Assembly: GCA_963580285.1 (NCBI GenBank) | Contig: OY757026.1 | Coordinates: forward strand, 62,621,396-62,685,395 | Length of the DNA: 64,000 nucleotides | Direction: 5' to 3' | From: Lucinisca nassula | Taxonomy: Eukaryota > Mollusca > Bivalvia > Lucinida > Lucinidae | Position numbers and translations under genes: made by a program | Part shown: piece after piece, positions 62,263-64,000 of the stretch | Numbering within the stretch: the first letter of the stretch is position 1 | Layout: the number at the start of each line of letters is the position of its first letter | The notes under the pieces: generated by a model | What the model was told of the DNA's origin: nothing | What the model saw: the letters and a program-made list of their open reading frames with translations, nothing else | The model's database searches: none

Positions 62263-62707
62263 ATTTTTCTTACTTCTGCAGGATAACATATGTTGTGGGT
62301 ACTCATTAGATTAGAACCACCTTGGTGAGGCTATTTTAATGAGTACCCACAACACACGTTTTCGTGCAGAAATAAGAAAAAAACAATTTGGATCCCCACC
62401 TCTAAAATGGGGCTATAGCATGATATCACCTATCCTAATGTAATTTTTTTTTTGTATTTTTTTTTACAATAGGCTACCTAATAACACAATATTTATTGCA
62501 CATGTACGCAAACATCTTTGGGCCATGAAAATGCATTTGAAAGAGGGATAGATTGAGCTTCCGAGGGTTAATCAAGGTTCCAGGGCAGGAGGCAAAATGG
62601 TTACAATGCTGTTATATCTTTTTGATGTTCTATAAAACAAAAGGTATGTTGTGTGTACTCATTAGAATTGCCTCACTGAGGCTATTCTAATAAGTGCACA
62701 CAATATA

Positions 62708-62910
62708 CAGTAAATTCCCCTATTAAGACCAGTTAAAATTAAGACAAATTCTGCTTTTGAAAGCAAATTAAATTTTTCAGCTGTTCTTTTTTTTAATTTT
62801 CTACTCCCAGAGTCCTCTAGAATGAGACCACCTTTGGGAATGTTCAAAAGTGGTCTTAAAGACCACTTTTGAACAGTCCTAAAGGTGATATCATTATAAG
62901 AATTTTACTG
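62708..62910. mobile_element. pogo-like MITE, TA duplication
   Basis: CAGTAAATTCCCCTATTAAG to 'ataagaattttactg', TA at 62706-62707 and 62911-62912, inner 'tcaaaagtggtcttaaagaccacttttga' hairpin. Confidence 0.88.
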
Positions 62911-63153
62911 TACATTGTCAACAAAAAAGCCATAAAATCTCCCTAAATTATCCATCACTATTTCTTATCAGGAGATTTAAGAAGAATTCCCTACTGACTC
63001 AAGATCTGGTTCAACTCAGCCACAGCTAGTATATGAGTCATTTATGTTGGAGTCATTGATGTTTCGGTATATTGGTTTTGTTTTTAACATGGAAAACCTG
63101 TGTCAACTGGGTCCAGTTGGTCAAAGTATTGTTACCTTTACTGATGGCTGATT

Positions 63154-63462
63154 TTGTTTTTTGTTTGAATTGTGGTTTTAGATCCTTGTCAACATTATTT
63201 AGGTCATTTTGGAGACAATGGCTAAAAATTCTGTGGGACTTTTGCCCGACATTGAGATAAAATGACATTTCAAGCCCAGCTGCCCAAACAAACCAAAAGG
63301 GTTTATATGTAGGGATGGCCTGACTCGCACCACTTTGCCTGAGCACGCTTAGACTCTTTAAGCAGTTTACCTGTATTAATGTGCGGTCAGTTTCAGCTCT
63401 GCGTGGAAGCATCATGCAGTGGAATCTATTTCTCCAACCCCTTATGGGTGGGGGCGAACTAA
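63154..63462 (-). mobile_element. SINE family E
   Basis: 'gttttttgtttgaattgtggttttagatccttgtcaacattat' to 'catcatgcagtggaatctatttctccaaccccttatgggtgggggc'. Confidence 0.82.
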
Positions 63463-63479
63463 TGGTTGAAATATTAACT

Positions 63480-63790
63480 GTTCTAGCAAGTACCATGTCT
63501 ATGGTGATAAAATGTTTTTTGCTGAAAAATGTTAGGCAGTTTTTGCAATGCAAAGCCAAAAGCTGTGTGTGAGATGGATTTCATCATCCCACCAACAACT
63601 AAATGGTCATATGGCAACAGGATCTCGGTTTGAAGACTCATCCGAAAGTCTGGAAAAGCACAGAAATGAACACACAACCCCTGATTTGTGAGACAAGTCA
63701 CATTTTTCAGCAAATATAAGTTTTCCACCATACAGGATGACTGAACCAAATACTAATCAATGACTTCACTAGTTCTGGACAACTGGGCCC
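63480..63790. mobile_element. MITE family Q with a SINE G fragment
   Basis: 'gttctagcaagtaccatgtctatggtgat..aatgttttttgctgaaaaatg' to 'aatgacttcactagttctggacaactgggccc'. 63580-63660 is a reverse G fragment ('cccaccaacaactaa', 'actcatccgaaagtctgg'), which explains an exon-like look there. Confidence 0.65.
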
Positions 63791-63867
63791 GGATATTAAC
63801 CCGTAACATGACAATCACAACAACTGTTATCTGCTTTGTGGTCTGCTGGTAACTTTATAAGTCATTT

Positions 63868-63945
63868 TTGGAAACAGTGTGGACCCAGATCAGACTGTTC
63901 CTCTAGGAGCAGTCTGATCAAGGTCCATACTGTTTGCCTGTATGC
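63868..63945. repeat. Hairpin of the 'agtgtggacccagatcag' type
   Basis: 'aacagtgtggacccagatcagactgttcc' mirrored by 'ggagcagtctgatcaaggtccatactgtttgcc'; twin of 49480-49570. Confidence 0.8.
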
Positions 63946-64000
63946 AAATATGTGTTTGAAAAGTTTGCAAGAAAATTCAGCAGACGACATAACCAGACGA

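Noticed and set aside
63560..63700. Exon on the - strand (acceptor TTTTCCAG, open frame)
   Set aside because: It matches the 3' half of SINE family G ('actttcggatgag', 'ttgttggtggga'), so the open frame is repeat-derived.

Overview
The window is animal nuclear DNA. Coding exons are short and split by introns with GT/AG borders, and most of the sequence is small transposons, SINEs and tandem repeats. The repeat types (tRNA-headed SINEs ending in short CAAA-type tails, tandem-repeat elements led by tetranucleotide microsatellites, very many hairpin MITEs) point to a mollusc, most likely a bivalve. No species can be named from the sequence alone. All family names and comparisons with human proteins are from memory; no database was searched.

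Genes. (1) Positions 2-355, + strand: the 3' end of a KCTD-type BTB/T1-domain protein, cut by the window edge. (2) Positions 5412-15689, + strand: the last five exons of a PTPN23 (HD-PTP) orthologue, 451 residues. It covers most of the phosphatase-like domain and the Ser-rich tail, which ends in the family's DDPL-LDPLW-type C-terminus. All junctions keep frame. The WPD loop reads WPV and the signature loop reads HCSNGIGRSG, so the domain looks catalytically dead. The Bro1-domain half of the gene was not found between 355 and 5412. (3) Positions about 27000-61650, - strand: an unidentified multi-exon gene. Four exons (57706-57769, 54851-54966, 51726-51861, 50765-50846) join with matching phases. 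Further probable exons lie at 39322-39379, 34097-34180 and about 27013-27119. A candidate upstream exon at 61305-61645 is split by a MITE.

Layout. 1-5400: the BTB gene end, sparse sequence, two possible promoters, and a 1.1-kb cluster of a 12-bp motif. 5400-15700: PTPN23 exons in introns holding a 1.35-kb hAT-like element, nested SINEs, MITEs, a splice-donor-like minisatellite and a CRE/TATA-bearing foldback. 15700-35000: a dense mosaic of MITEs and SINEs, with two hAT-type elements that have clear 8-bp target duplications and one 2.4-kb hAT-type element with no intact transposase. 35100-46300: two long tandem-repeat elements of Helitron/pearl type, themselves hit by SINEs. 46300-64000: introns of the - strand gene with more of the same families, a pogo-like element and a small Penelope-like repeat pair.

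The genes show no functional link to one another. The clearest interplay is between genes and repeats. A MITE terminus probably supplies the branch point of the last PTPN23 exon. Another MITE probably supplies its polyadenylation signal. A third appears to sit inside an exon of the - strand gene.
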